DNA of 64,000 nucleotides from Cyanobium sp. NIES-981 (GTDB lineage Bacteria; Cyanobacteriota; Cyanobacteriia; PCC-6307; Cyanobiaceae): positions 1,798,001 through 1,862,000 of the forward strand of contig NZ_LT578417.1 in NCBI RefSeq assembly GCF_900088535.1, in the 5' to 3' direction. This document shows, one piece after another, positions 8,279-16,711 of the stretch; the stretch's first letter is position 1; each line of letters opens with the position of its first letter. A program made the translations under genes and the position numbers. Under the pieces are notes generated by a model, which worked only from the letters and a program-made list of their open reading frames with translations, had not been told where the DNA came from and did no database searches.

Positions 8279-8479
8279 TCAGGCCGAACCGACGCCGGTG
8301 TAGGCACCGTAGAAGAAGAGGCCCACCACAAAGATGACGGCCATGCCACCAGCGGTGGCCACCAACCACAGGGGAAGCACGCCTTCGGTCCAGCGGGAGC
8401 GCCAGGCCACGGCTGGGCGGCCATCAGGCAGGCGATCCGGGATCCGGCCGTCGGGCAGGGAAGATTTCTTGCCGCTCAT
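8279..8479 (-). CDS. psbJ: Photosystem II reaction centre protein J
   Basis: This 66-residue protein has a polar N-terminus and one membrane helix ([21 protein letters not shown]) ending in [11 protein letters not shown], the conserved C-terminus of PsbJ. It is a low-molecular-weight PSII subunit next to cytochrome b559 that affects plastoquinone exchange and assembly. It is the last gene of psbEFLJ. A GGAG-type ribosome-binding site lies about eight bases before the ATG. Confidence 0.95.
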   Translation of the reverse strand: MSGKKSSLPDGRIPDRLPDGRPAVAWRSRWTEGVLPLWLVATAGGMAVIFVVGLFFYGAYTGVGSA

Positions 8480-8494
8480 GGGGTGCTCTCCGGA

Positions 8495-8614
8495 TCAGTT
8501 GAAGAAGTAGCTGGTGAACAGCACGCCAGTCACGAAGATCAGCAGCAGACCCAGGTAGAGGCTGGTGCGGTTGAGCTCGACCGGCAGGTTGTTGGGGTTG
8601 GGATTGCGTTGCAT
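8495..8614 (-). CDS. psbL: Photosystem II reaction centre protein L
   Basis: This 39-residue protein begins [20 protein letters not shown] and has one membrane helix ending in the FTSYFFN signature. PsbL lies at the PSII dimer interface near the QA site. The length and sequence match the family. It sits 15 bp upstream of psbJ and 11 bp downstream of psbF. Confidence 0.96.
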   Translation of the reverse strand: MQRNPNPNNLPVELNRTSLYLGLLLIFVTGVLFTSYFFN

Positions 8615-8625
8615 GACAGCAGGCC

Positions 8626-8763
8626 TCAGCGACGGATGAACTGCATCGCGGCCAGGGCCCCCAGGAAGAACACCGTGGGGATGCCGAGGGCGTGCACAGA
8701 CAGCCAACGCACCGTGAAGATCGGGTAGTTGCGTGGCGTGGTGGAAACGGGAGACTGGGTCAT
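8626..8763 (-). CDS. psbF: Cytochrome b559 beta subunit
   Basis: A 45-residue single-helix protein with [27 protein letters not shown]. The histidine in VHALGIP is the axial haem ligand shared with PsbE. With PsbE it forms cytochrome b559 of PSII, needed for assembly and photoprotection. It starts six bases after psbE ends. Confidence 0.97.
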   Translation of the reverse strand: MTQSPVSTTPRNYPIFTVRWLSVHALGIPTVFFLGALAAMQFIRR

Positions 8764-8769
8764 GGCGTC

Positions 8770-9018
8770 TTATTGCATGCGCAGGTCGAGCTGGCTCTTG
8801 CCCTCGTAGCGCTGGCTCACGACCGGAGCCTTGCTTTCCTGGGCCTGGAAGTAGGCGTCAGGGCGGGGCGTTCCGAAGGCGTCGTAGGCGAGGCCGGTGG
8901 ACACGAAGAGGAAGCCAGCCAGGAAGATCGCTGGCAGCGTGACCGCGTGGATCACCCAGTAGCGAATGCTGGTGATGATTTCGAAGAACGGGCGTTCCCC
9001 AGTGGAGCCGGCAGCCAT
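8770..9018 (-). CDS. psbE: Cytochrome b559 alpha subunit
   Basis: The 82-residue protein has [20 protein letters not shown], with the haem-ligand histidine in WVIHAVTLP, one membrane helix, and the lumenal tail [10 protein letters not shown]. It binds haem together with PsbF in the thylakoid membrane. It is the first gene of psbEFLJ and follows ycf48, the order usual in cyanobacteria. Confidence 0.97.
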   Translation of the reverse strand: MAAGSTGERPFFEIITSIRYWVIHAVTLPAIFLAGFLFVSTGLAYDAFGTPRPDAYFQAQESKAPVVSQRYEGKSQLDLRMQ

Positions 9019-9109
9019 AGCGACAAGCGTTCAGCCCGGCGATCCTAGGGGGCTGGGCCGATCCAGCGGGAACGGCGGCCCCCCTTGGTTACAGAAGTTG
9101 GCGGGCGGC

Positions 9110-10153
9110 TCAGCCGACCCAGCGGAGCAGGGAACCGCGCTCGCCCAGCACGAAGCCCTTCCCGTCAGCCAGGAACACGATGCGGGTGAAGTTGGACGGC
9201 TGTTCGGCGCCCACAGGATCCTTCTGCCAGCTCTTGCCCCCGTCATCGCTCACCAGCAGCGTGCCGCTGCCGCCGCCGGTCCAGATCGCACCGCGGGGAT
9301 CCCAGGCCATGTCGAGATAGCCGTAGCCGTTGGTGATCGGGATCACGGGCTTGCTCCACTGCTCCGGGTCGGAGGGGTCGGAGCCGAAGCGGATCTGAGC
9401 CCCCCGGGCCAGCATCCAGAGGGCGCCATCGGGCTGGAAGCCGATGGTCTGCAGCCGCTGGCTGCTCACCCGCTGGTGCAGCTGCCACACGTCCTGGCCG
9501 GGATCCCAGGTGGCGAAGAAGTTGCCGAGGCTGCTGACGCTCACGTACCGGCCGTCAGGACTGCGGCGCAGCTCCCGCACGGCGCCGGCGGCGTCGTCGA
9601 CCCTGGCCTGCCAGCTGGCCCCTCCGTCGCGGGTGTCATAGATGGCGCCCACGTTGGTGGCCAGCTCGGCGCTGTTGCGGCCGAGGGCGGTGACCAAGTA
9701 GGGCTCACCGGGGAGCTTGGTGTCCAGGAACAGGCGGCTCCAGTTGCGTCCGGCGTCGGTGGTGTGCAGGAGCAGCCCGGGCTGACCCACGATCCAGCCC
9801 TCATCGCCGCTGAAATCGATGCTGATCAGGCGGAAGTTCTCCTCCTCCGGCAGGTCGAGCGCCCGCGGCTCCCAGTGGGCGCCGCCGTCGTTGGTCTCAA
9901 CGATGAGGCGGTTGCTCCCCACCAGGAAGCCATGGCGCGCATCGGAGAAGGCCAGCGAGAGGGGGTTGCCGCTGGTGGCCAGCGGCACCGCCTCCCAGGG
10001 GCTGGCGGCGGCTTCGGGCAGGCCGGTGGTGACGCAGCCGCCGAGGCCGAAGGCGATCCCGACCACCAGGATCAGGGAGAGCAGGGAGGGGAGCAGACGG
10101 AAGCCCGAGCCGCTGGGCTGGGGCGAGCGGAGCGGGAGCGAGGGGCGGGTCAT
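9110..10153 (-). CDS. ycf48: Photosystem II assembly factor Ycf48/HCF136
   Basis: This 347-residue lipoprotein has a signal sequence ending in the lipobox LGGC and a seven-bladed propeller of BNR-type repeats (TNDGGAHWEPR, TTDAGRNWSRL, TRDGGASWQAR, SDDGGKSWQKD). Ycf48 assists early PSII assembly by binding unassembled D1. I chose the ATG at 10153 because it gives a normal lipoprotein signal peptide. It lies between rubA and psbEFLJ, a conserved assembly cluster. Confidence 0.95.
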   Translation of the reverse strand: MTRPSLPLRSPQPSGSGFRLLPSLLSLILVVGIAFGLGGCVTTGLPEAAASPWEAVPLATSGNPLSLAFSDARHGFLVGSNRLIVETNDGGAHWEPRALDLPEEENFRLISIDFSGDEGWIVGQPGLLLHTTDAGRNWSRLFLDTKLPGEPYLVTALGRNSAELATNVGAIYDTRDGGASWQARVDDAAGAVRELRRSPDGRYVSVSSLGNFFATWDPGQDVWQLHQRVSSQRLQTIGFQPDGALWMLARGAQIRFGSDPSDPEQWSKPVIPITNGYGYLDMAWDPRGAIWTGGGSGTLLVSDDGGKSWQKDPVGAEQPSNFTRIVFLADGKGFVLGERGSLLRWVG

Positions 10154-10163
10154 CGGCGCAGGA

Positions 10164-10625
10164 TCAACGCAGGGAATAGAGGGAGAGGAAAAAGGCGATG
10201 GCCAGGGCGAAGCCACCGAAGATCAGCACATTCTTCTGGCCGGGGGTGAGCCGGTTCACCCCGAGGCCGAAGTTGAGGTTTTCCTCGAACCCGCTGGGCT
10301 TGTTGCGTGGCCCGATGTCCTTGAAGGCCCCCATCTTGCTGCGGCACACCGGACAGCGGAACGTGGCGGCATCCAGGCTGAGGAAAGGCGTCCCGGCGGG
10401 GATCGCCAGTTTCCTGAGCCCTTCCCCCGGGTCGTACACGTAACCGCAGCTGCGGCACTCGAAGCGATGGCTGTCGGGATCGTCAACAGTCTCGGCAGGA
10501 TCGGCAGGGGCCGAGGCAGAGAGTTCGGCGGGGTCGTCGGTCTCGGCGGGGGCGTCGGAGACGGCCTGGGGAGCCGTGTCCTGGTTGGCTGTCGGCTGCT
10601 CCTGCGGAGCGATCTCGTCGGTCAC
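10164..10625 (-). CDS. rubA: Membrane-anchored rubredoxin RubA
   Basis: The protein has a disordered acidic N-terminus, a rubredoxin domain with two CxxC knuckles (CRSCGYVYDPGEG and CPVCRSKMG) that bind one iron, and one C-terminal membrane helix (VLIFGGFALAIAFFLSLYSL). Cyanobacterial RubA is needed for photosystem assembly. The GTG at 10625 (VTDEIAP) fits known N-termini; an ATG at 10673 would add 16 cysteine-rich residues and would run into the promoter of the divergent ndhC. Confidence 0.93.
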   Translation of the reverse strand: MTDEIAPQEQPTANQDTAPQAVSDAPAETDDPAELSASAPADPAETVDDPDSHRFECRSCGYVYDPGEGLRKLAIPAGTPFLSLDAATFRCPVCRSKMGAFKDIGPRNKPSGFEENLNFGLGVNRLTPGQKNVLIFGGFALAIAFFLSLYSLR

Positions 10626-10722
10626 CGGACACGGGCAGGGACGGCAACTGTAGGAACCTGCCGTTGTGGCCATCGGAACCCGGCACAGGTGCCAGACTGC
10701 GCGCCACGTTGGCTGCGCCCGC

Positions 10723-11085
10723 ATGTTCGTGCTCTCCGGCTACGACGCCTTCCTGGGCTTCCTGCTGATTTCCGCCGCCGTTCCCGTTCTGGCACTGGTG
10801 GCCAACAAGCTGCTGTCGCCGGACAGCCGCCAGGGTGAGCGGGAGCTCACCTATGAATCCGGCATGGAGCCCATCGGCGGGGCCTGGATTCAGTTCAATA
10901 TCCGCTACTACATGTTTGCCCTGGTCTTCGTCATCTTCGACGTCGAGACCGTGTTCCTCTATCCCTGGGCCGTGGCCTTCCACCGCCTCGGCCTGCTCGC
11001 CTTCATCGAAGCCCTGGTGTTCATCGCCATCCTGGTGGTGGCCCTGGCCTACGCCTGGCGCAAGGGCGCCCTCGAATGGAGCTGA
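10723..11085 (+). CDS. ndhC: NAD(P)H-quinone oxidoreductase subunit 3
   Basis: This 120-residue, three-helix membrane protein carries [17 protein letters not shown] and [24 protein letters not shown], the hallmarks of NuoA/NdhC. It is part of the thylakoid NDH-1 complex for cyclic electron flow and respiration. It starts the ndhCKJ operon, divergent from rubA, and its end overlaps an ATG of ndhK. Confidence 0.97.
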   Translation: MFVLSGYDAFLGFLLISAAVPVLALVANKLLSPDSRQGERELTYESGMEPIGGAWIQFNIRYYMFALVFVIFDVETVFLYPWAVAFHRLGLLAFIEALVFIAILVVALAYAWRKGALEWS

Positions 11086-11882
11086 CGGATCCCACCATGA
11101 CCATCACCCCTTCCTCCTCCAGCCCCAGCATCGACGCCCTGCGGGACGTGCGCGCCGCCAGCTGCGGACCGGTCGGCTCTCCGGCGGTCACCTCCGACCT
11201 CTCGGAGAACGTGATCCTCACCACGCTCGACGACCTGCACAACTGGGCCCGGCTGAGCAGCCTCTGGCCTCTGCTCTACGGCACGGCCTGCTGCTTCATC
11301 GAGTTCGCGGCCCTGATCGGCTCCCGCTTCGACTTCGACCGCTTCGGCCTGGTGCCGCGCTCCAGCCCGCGTCAGGCCGACCTGCTGATCGTGGCCGGCA
11401 CCGTGACCATGAAGATGGCCCCGGCCCTGGTGCGGCTCTATGAGCAGATGCCCGAGCCCAAGTACGTGATCGCCATGGGCGCCTGCACCATCACCGGCGG
11501 CATGTTCTCGGCCGACTCCACCACGGCCGTGCGCGGCGTGGACAAACTGATCCCGGTGGACCTCTACCTGCCCGGCTGCCCACCGCGGCCGGAGGCGATC
11601 TTCGATGCCGTGATCAAGCTGCGCAAGAAGGTGGGCAACGAAGCCCTGCCCGAGCGGGGCAGGCTCCGTCCCACCCACCGCTACTGCACGGTGGCCCATC
11701 AGATGAAGGCGGTGGAGCCGATCGTGACCGGGGCCTACCTCGGGGCTGAAACCCAGCGCCAGGCCCTGGCCGCTGCGGCCGGTCTGCCGCTCGGTACTCT
11801 CCGCGACACCGCCACCGCAGGAACCGCTTCGATCTCCGAGGCCCAGCCCTCCGACAGCCCCGCTTCCCAGAACGATGCCTGA
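11076..11882 (+). CDS. ndhK: NAD(P)H-quinone oxidoreductase subunit K
   Basis: NdhK/NuoB carries iron-sulfur cluster N2. The sequence has [24 protein letters not shown] and [10 protein letters not shown], with the four cysteine ligands. The ATG at 11076 overlaps the end of ndhC; an alternative ATG is at 11097. The C-terminus past residue ~225 is a low-complexity tail rich in Ala, Ser and Thr. It overlaps ndhJ by eight bases. Confidence 0.97.
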   Translation: MELTDPTMTITPSSSSPSIDALRDVRAASCGPVGSPAVTSDLSENVILTTLDDLHNWARLSSLWPLLYGTACCFIEFAALIGSRFDFDRFGLVPRSSPRQADLLIVAGTVTMKMAPALVRLYEQMPEPKYVIAMGACTITGGMFSADSTTAVRGVDKLIPVDLYLPGCPPRPEAIFDAVIKLRKKVGNEALPERGRLRPTHRYCTVAHQMKAVEPIVTGAYLGAETQRQALAAAAGLPLGTLRDTATAGTASISEAQPSDSPASQNDA

Positions 11883-12432
11883 GCCCACCCCCAGCAGCGA
11901 CGCCATCGCCGCCGTGGAACCCGGCCCGGTGAGCCAATGGCTCCGCAGCCAGGGTTTCGACCATGAGGTTCTTCCCGCCGACCACCTCGGTGTGGAGGTG
12001 ATCGGCGTGGAGCCGGCCTTCCTGCCGGTGCTGGCCACGGCGCTCAAGGCCCACGGCTTCGACTACCTGCAGTGCCAGGGGGGCTACGACGAAGGCCCCG
12101 GCGGCCGGCTGGTGAGCTTCTACCACCTGGTGAAGCTGGCCGTGCTGGCCGAGCATAGCGCCAGTTCCCCCAGGCTTTCAGGGGAGGTGCGTCCTGAGGA
12201 AGTGCGCCTCAAGGTGTTCCTGGCCAGGGATGGTGACCTCACCATTCCCAGCCTCTACGGCCTGTTCCGCGGCGCGGACTGGCAGGAGCGCGAAACCTTC
12301 GACATGTACGGGATCCGCTTCGAGGGCCACCCCCACCCCAAGCGGCTGCTGATGCCGGAGGACTGGAAGGGCTGGCCGCTGCGCAAGGACTACGTGCAGC
12401 CGGACTTCTACGAGATGCAGGACGCCTACTAG
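11875..12432 (+). CDS. ndhJ: NAD(P)H-quinone oxidoreductase subunit J
   Basis: This 185-residue NuoC-type subunit has [39 protein letters not shown] split across the family signature (WQERE, DMYGI, [13 protein letters not shown]). It belongs to the hydrophilic arm of NDH-1. Its TAG overlaps, on the opposite strand, the TAG of the convergent sulfotransferase. Confidence 0.97.
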   Translation: MPEPTPSSDAIAAVEPGPVSQWLRSQGFDHEVLPADHLGVEVIGVEPAFLPVLATALKAHGFDYLQCQGGYDEGPGGRLVSFYHLVKLAVLAEHSASSPRLSGEVRPEEVRLKVFLARDGDLTIPSLYGLFRGADWQERETFDMYGIRFEGHPHPKRLLMPEDWKGWPLRKDYVQPDFYEMQDAY

Positions 12433-13238
12433 GGCACGAAGTGCCTCGGCCGGCGGGGCCCGCCCTGCCGCACCCGCTCCACGCTGAGTTCCCCCTCCTG
12501 GAGCCAGGGATAGAAGAGGCGGAAGTCCTCGGCGTAGCGCCGCCGCAGCAGACCCACCAGGGCGGGCTGGGCCAGCAGCGCCTCCAGATCGGCCGTGTTG
12601 CCACCGCGGCGGCTGTTGCGGTTGGGAAGCCGGCGGGGCAGTCCCCGCACACCGGCCCGCCGGGCCTTGCGCACCAGGAAGGGCCAGTGGACCTCCAGAC
12701 TTTCGGCGTAGGCCACCCAGGTGGGCACCGGCTCGTCCCCGAGGCAGAGGATGTCGCTCTGGGGCAGCACGTGCACGTCCAGATCGGCCGTAGGGGCCGC
12801 GCACACGCAGGCGAGGAACGCGGGCAGGGCCATGCCGCGATGCACCCCGATCGCCCTCAGCCTGGCGGTGCAGTCGGGGTTTTCGATCACCTTGTTGTTG
12901 TAGGCCGAGAGCAGACGGTCAAACGGATTCCGCACCACCGCAAAGCTGAAACAGCGGCCGCGCAGCGACCTGGCGGTGGCCAGGTTCACCGGATTGGCGA
13001 TCGAGCCTGGAAGCCGATCCCAGTACTGATCCATCTGCGACGACAACCCGAGCCAGGAACGGCTGGGCCAGAGTCGATGCAGCAGCTGCTGGCGCAGGCT
13101 GTGGCGTGAGCGCCGCAGCTCCGGGCGGATCAGGGCCGTGAGCGCCGCCTTGACACTGCTGTTGGCGGCCTTGGGAACACGGCCATAAAGCAGGTGGTGG
13201 CCAGGCAGGTGGAGGAAATGCTGGTCGGAAACCGCCAT
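12429..13238 (-). CDS. Sulfotransferase family 2 protein
   Basis: The 269-residue protein shows the PAPS-binding motifs of sulfotransferases: [14 protein letters not shown] near residue 20 (5'-phosphosulfate loop variant) and [19 protein letters not shown] near residue 100 (3'-phosphate site). The domain type is the one also found in carbohydrate sulfotransferases. It probably moves sulfate to a glycan or small molecule; the substrate is unknown. It is monocistronic and converges on ndhJ. Confidence 0.8.
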   Translation of the reverse strand: MAVSDQHFLHLPGHHLLYGRVPKAANSSVKAALTALIRPELRRSRHSLRQQLLHRLWPSRSWLGLSSQMDQYWDRLPGSIANPVNLATARSLRGRCFSFAVVRNPFDRLLSAYNNKVIENPDCTARLRAIGVHRGMALPAFLACVCAAPTADLDVHVLPQSDILCLGDEPVPTWVAYAESLEVHWPFLVRKARRAGVRGLPRRLPNRNSRRGGNTADLEALLAQPALVGLLRRRYAEDFRLFYPWLQEGELSVERVRQGGPRRPRHFVP

Positions 13239-13275
13239 GGGCGGAGGCTACTCGGATCCCTGGCCGGCACGAACC

Positions 13276-14613
13276 TCAGCGGCTGGGCGCCGAGCGCATG
13301 GCGTTGCGGTGGCGCCGGTAGAAGCGCATCACCGCCACGGCCAGGCTGCGGGGATCGTGGCGCAGGGTGGCCGTGGGGCGGGCCCCCTGCAGGGCGGCCT
13401 GCATCACCTCGTAACCCTGGCGCTGCAGCTTGCGCACATCGCAGATCACCGGGGCGGCCCCCTTCTGGCGGTAGCGATCCAGCAGCGGCGTGTCCTCCAG
13501 GTCTTCCTGGGCCAGAACCGCCGTGAACAGGGGCTGCTTCACCCCGAGGGTGGCCAGCTGGGCCTCGATCGCCCGCAGGTGGCCCTCCACGTCGAGACCA
13601 TCGGTCTCGCCGGGCTGGGTCATCAGGTTGCAGATGTAGAGCCGTGGGGCCTTGCTGCGGGCGATGGCCGCCACCAGCTCGGGCACCAGCAGGTTGGGGA
13701 GCAGGGAGGTGTAGAGGCTGCCCGGACCCAGCACGATCAGATCGGCATGGGCGATGGCCTCGAGCGCCCGGGGCAGCGCCGGCGGCCGCTCGGGCGTGCA
13801 GCCCAGCCGCACGATCCGGCTGGAGGCATGGCCGATGGCCGACTCCCCCTCGAGGCGTTCGCCGTTCTCCAGCTCAGCCCAGAGCCGCACGTCGGCATTG
13901 GTGGCGGGCACCACCTGACCCTGCACCGCCAGCACGCGGCTGCTGGCGGTGATCGCCGACTCCAGGCTGCCGGTGATCGCCGTGAGGGCCGAGAGGAAGA
14001 GGTTGCCGAAGCTGTGGCCTTCCAGGCCATTTCCCGCCTGGAAGCGGTACTGGAACAGACGGGTGAGCAGGGGCTCCTCCCGGGCCAGGGCGGCCAGGCA
14101 GTTGCGGATGTCGCCGGGGGGCTGCACACCCAGCTCCCGCCGCAGCACGCCGCTGCTGCCGCCGTCATCGGCCACGGTGACGATCGCCGTGAGGTTGCTG
14201 CTGTAGCGCTTCAGGCCGCTGAGCAGGGTGGACAGGCCGGTGCCGCCGCCCACCGCCACGATGCTGGGGCCGCGGTTGAGCCGGCCCTGGGCGGCCAGGG
14301 CATCCACCAGATGGGTGCCGCGATCGGGGGCCAGGGCCTGCTGAATGGTGCCGAAGCTGCGGCTCTGGCCCAGCCAGATGAGGGCGGCACCGATCGCCAG
14401 CACCAGCGGACCGGTGATGCCGCGCGGCAGCACGGTGGTGATGTTCTTCAGCAGCCACTGGATGCCGGCGATGGTCCAGTAGATGGGCTGCAGATCGGCC
14501 CACACGGCGGCGCCCAGCAGCGCGATCAGCAGCCCCAGGCCGGAGGTGAACACCCAGCGCTTCACCACAAGGCCGGGTTGCAGCCAGCGCACGGCGCGGC
14601 GCGAGCGGCTCAC
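13276..14613 (-). CDS. YvcK/CofD-like gluconeogenesis factor family protein with membrane anchor
   Basis: The C-terminal ~330 residues are a YvcK domain: IVAVGGGTGLSTLLSGLK, VTVADDGGSSGVLRRELG, PPGDIRNCLAAL, GHSFGNLFL and LGPGSLYTSLLPNLLV. YvcK binds UDP-sugars and supports carbon balance and envelope synthesis in other bacteria. The N-terminus has two membrane helices, as in other cyanobacterial members. The start is unclear; the GTG at 14613 (MSRSRRAVRWLQPG) avoids overlap with the divergent ATPase gene. The open frame runs on to 15003 without another good start. Confidence 0.85.
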   Translation of the reverse strand: MSRSRRAVRWLQPGLVVKRWVFTSGLGLLIALLGAAVWADLQPIYWTIAGIQWLLKNITTVLPRGITGPLVLAIGAALIWLGQSRSFGTIQQALAPDRGTHLVDALAAQGRLNRGPSIVAVGGGTGLSTLLSGLKRYSSNLTAIVTVADDGGSSGVLRRELGVQPPGDIRNCLAALAREEPLLTRLFQYRFQAGNGLEGHSFGNLFLSALTAITGSLESAITASSRVLAVQGQVVPATNADVRLWAELENGERLEGESAIGHASSRIVRLGCTPERPPALPRALEAIAHADLIVLGPGSLYTSLLPNLLVPELVAAIARSKAPRLYICNLMTQPGETDGLDVEGHLRAIEAQLATLGVKQPLFTAVLAQEDLEDTPLLDRYRQKGAAPVICDVRKLQRQGYEVMQAALQGARPTATLRHDPRSLAVAVMRFYRRHRNAMRSAPSR

Positions 14614-14749
14614 CAGATCACGCTGGCGCAGTTCACCGCGTCCGACCCAGCTGGCCCGTGATCTGAGCCGGCGGGACCGGCGCGGCCGGGGAGCCGACGC
14701 TGGGGAAGGGGTGGGCGTGGCTGGAGGCTCGGGCTCTGGCCGACTGTAG

Positions 14750-15646
14750 GTGGGCTGCCCGGTGTCAGCGCTGGCAGACGCCTGCCTGGGCAGGCGCGAA
14801 GATGCCCCCAGTGCTGAAGCCCCTCGCCTGGCTGCTCCCACCCCAACCGAGCCCGCCCCATCCGGGCCCGCCGTCCCCCTGGTGGAGCTGCAGGATCTCA
14901 GTGTGCGCTGGGGACGGAACTGCGTGCTCGACCGGGTCAGCCTGACCCTGCAGCCCGGCGAGCGGCTCGTGGTGGTGGGGCCTTCGGGCGCGGGGAAATC
15001 CACGATCCTCCGCCTGCTGGCCGGTCTGCAGTTGCCCAGCAGCGGCCGGCTGCTGCTGCATGGCCGCCCCCAGACCTACCTGCGCCTCGACCAGCAGAAC
15101 CCGCCCGATGTGCGCCTGGTGTTCCAGAACCCGGCCCTGCTCGGCTCGCTCACCGTGCGGGAGAACGTGGGCTTCCTGCTCTACCGCTACGGACGTCTTC
15201 CCGAGGCGGAGATCCGGCGCCGGGTGGCCGATGCCCTGGAAGCCGTGGGTCTTGGTGGCATCGAGGAACGCCTGCCCGGTGAGCTGAGCGGGGGCATGCA
15301 GAAACGGGTGAGCTTCGCCCGCGCCCTGATCTCCGCTCCCCAGAAGGAGGACAGCCAGATGCCGCTGCTGCTGTTCGATGAACCCACCGCAGGCCTCGAT
15401 CCGGTGGCCTGCACCCGCATCGAGGATCTGATCGTGCGCACCACCGCCGTGGCCCAGGCCAGTTCGGTGGTGGTGAGCCATGTGCACAGCACGATCGAGC
15501 GCACGGGCGGGCAGGTGGTGCTCCTCTACGACGGAGCGTTCCGCTGGAGCGGAGACCTGGAGGCCTACCGCCACACCGACAATCCCTATGTGGTGCAGTT
15601 CAGGAGCGGTAGCCTGCGCGGGCCCATGCAGCCGGCGGAGGCCTGA
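14750..15646 (+). CDS. MlaF-type ABC transporter ATPase
   Basis: The ATPase has Walker A VGPSGAGKST, signature LSGGMQKRVSFARAL and Walker B LLLFDEPTAGLDP. The LSGGMQKR form and the following MCE gene place it in the MlaF/TGD3 lipid-transport group, which moves lipids between envelope membranes. The GTG at 14750 gives a Pro/Ala-rich 44-residue lead; GTG at 14762 or 14882 are alternatives. No MlaE-type permease is present nearby. Confidence 0.88.
   Translation: MGCPVSALADACLGRREDAPSAEAPRLAAPTPTEPAPSGPAVPLVELQDLSVRWGRNCVLDRVSLTLQPGERLVVVGPSGAGKSTILRLLAGLQLPSSGRLLLHGRPQTYLRLDQQNPPDVRLVFQNPALLGSLTVRENVGFLLYRYGRLPEAEIRRRVADALEAVGLGGIEERLPGELSGGMQKRVSFARALISAPQKEDSQMPLLLFDEPTAGLDPVACTRIEDLIVRTTAVAQASSVVVSHVHSTIERTGGQVVLLYDGAFRWSGDLEAYRHTDNPYVVQFRSGSLRGPMQPAEA
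14779..14796. promoter_or_regulatory. Perfect palindrome between divergent genes
   Basis: CGCCTGCC-TG-GGCAGGCG is an 8-bp inverted repeat with a two-base centre. It lies at the 5' end of the ATPase gene, or inside its N-terminus if the GTG at 14750 is used, and upstream of the yvcK-like gene. An operator is possible; there is no further evidence. Confidence 0.3.
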
Positions 15647-15649
15647 TCG

Positions 15650-16696
15650 ATGCGCCGATCCGTGCGTGAGGCGATTGTGGGGTTCTCCCTGCTGGCCGCC
15701 GTGACCGGTGCAGCGGGATTTTCCCTCTGGCTGCGGGGCCTGTCGCTGACGCGGCAGTTCTGGACCGTGGAGGCCACCTTCAGCCAGGCGGGGGGCCTGG
15801 CGGCCCGCTCCCCGGTGGTGTTTCGGGGCGTGATGGTGGGGAGCGTGCGCTCGGTGCGGGTCACCCCGGAAGCGGTGGTGGCGGAGCTCGAAATCACCAA
15901 CCCCAGCCTCAAACTGGCCCTGCCGGCGAAGGCCGTGGTGGGCCAGGGGTCCCTGCTCGGTGGCGAGGCCCAGGTGGCCCTGATCAGCACGGGCAAACCC
16001 ATGGAGGCCACGGCACCGAGCCCGCGGGCACCCGGCTGTCCGCGCAGCCGCATGCTCTGCAACGGCTCGCGGATCGAGGGCAGCGAGCAGCCCACCCTCG
16101 GCTCCGTGATCAGCCAGATGGAACAGCTGCTCAAGCAGGGGGAAAAGGAGCAACTGGTGCAGAAGTTTGCCGGCGTGGCCACCAGTGTGGACAGAACCTC
16201 CAAGGACGCCGCCGCTTTCCTGCAGGAGGGTCGTGCACTGGTGGGCAGCCTCGACCAGTCGGTGCAGGAGGCCCGGCCCGCGATCGCCAACATCAGGGCC
16301 AGCTCCGCCCACCTGCGCCGCCTGATCGCCGCGCTGGAGAACCCCAAGACCGTGGCCCAGCTGCAGCAGACGGTGACCAATGCCGAACAACTCACCGCCC
16401 GCTGGGATGCCGTGGGGGGCGACGTGAACAAGCTCACGGCCGACCCCCGCTTCATGGACGGGCTGCGCAGCGTTGCGGTGGGCCTGGGGGAATTCTTCGA
16501 GGAGCTCTATCCCGCCCAGACAGCCGCCGCCCGGGACAAGGCCAAGCGGGAGCGGGACGCCCAGGAGAAGGGAAGCGCTGCCGAGGCCGGCAAGCCGGCC
16601 GACCAGGGCACGACGCCCGCCGACCAGAACCCCCGGCGCCAGGCCCGCCCCCACGGCAAAGCCCCGGAGGCCTATCCGATTCCTTCGACCCCGTGA
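15650..16696 (+). CDS. MlaD/TGD2-like MCE-domain protein
   Basis: The N-terminus has one membrane anchor (REAIVGFSLLAAVTGAAGFSLWLRG) and an MCE domain with FSQAGGLAARSPVVFRGVMVGSV and LPAKAVVGQGSLLGG. A helical region follows, and then a charged Lys/Glu/Pro tail. MCE proteins bind and pass lipids in Mla/TGD systems. It starts four bases after the ATPase gene, so the pair forms one operon. Confidence 0.88.
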   Translation: MRRSVREAIVGFSLLAAVTGAAGFSLWLRGLSLTRQFWTVEATFSQAGGLAARSPVVFRGVMVGSVRSVRVTPEAVVAELEITNPSLKLALPAKAVVGQGSLLGGEAQVALISTGKPMEATAPSPRAPGCPRSRMLCNGSRIEGSEQPTLGSVISQMEQLLKQGEKEQLVQKFAGVATSVDRTSKDAAAFLQEGRALVGSLDQSVQEARPAIANIRASSAHLRRLIAALENPKTVAQLQQTVTNAEQLTARWDAVGGDVNKLTADPRFMDGLRSVAVGLGEFFEELYPAQTAAARDKAKRERDAQEKGSAAEAGKPADQGTTPADQNPRRQARPHGKAPEAYPIPSTP

Positions 16697-16711
16697 GGGC
16701 CTCCGCGGGCC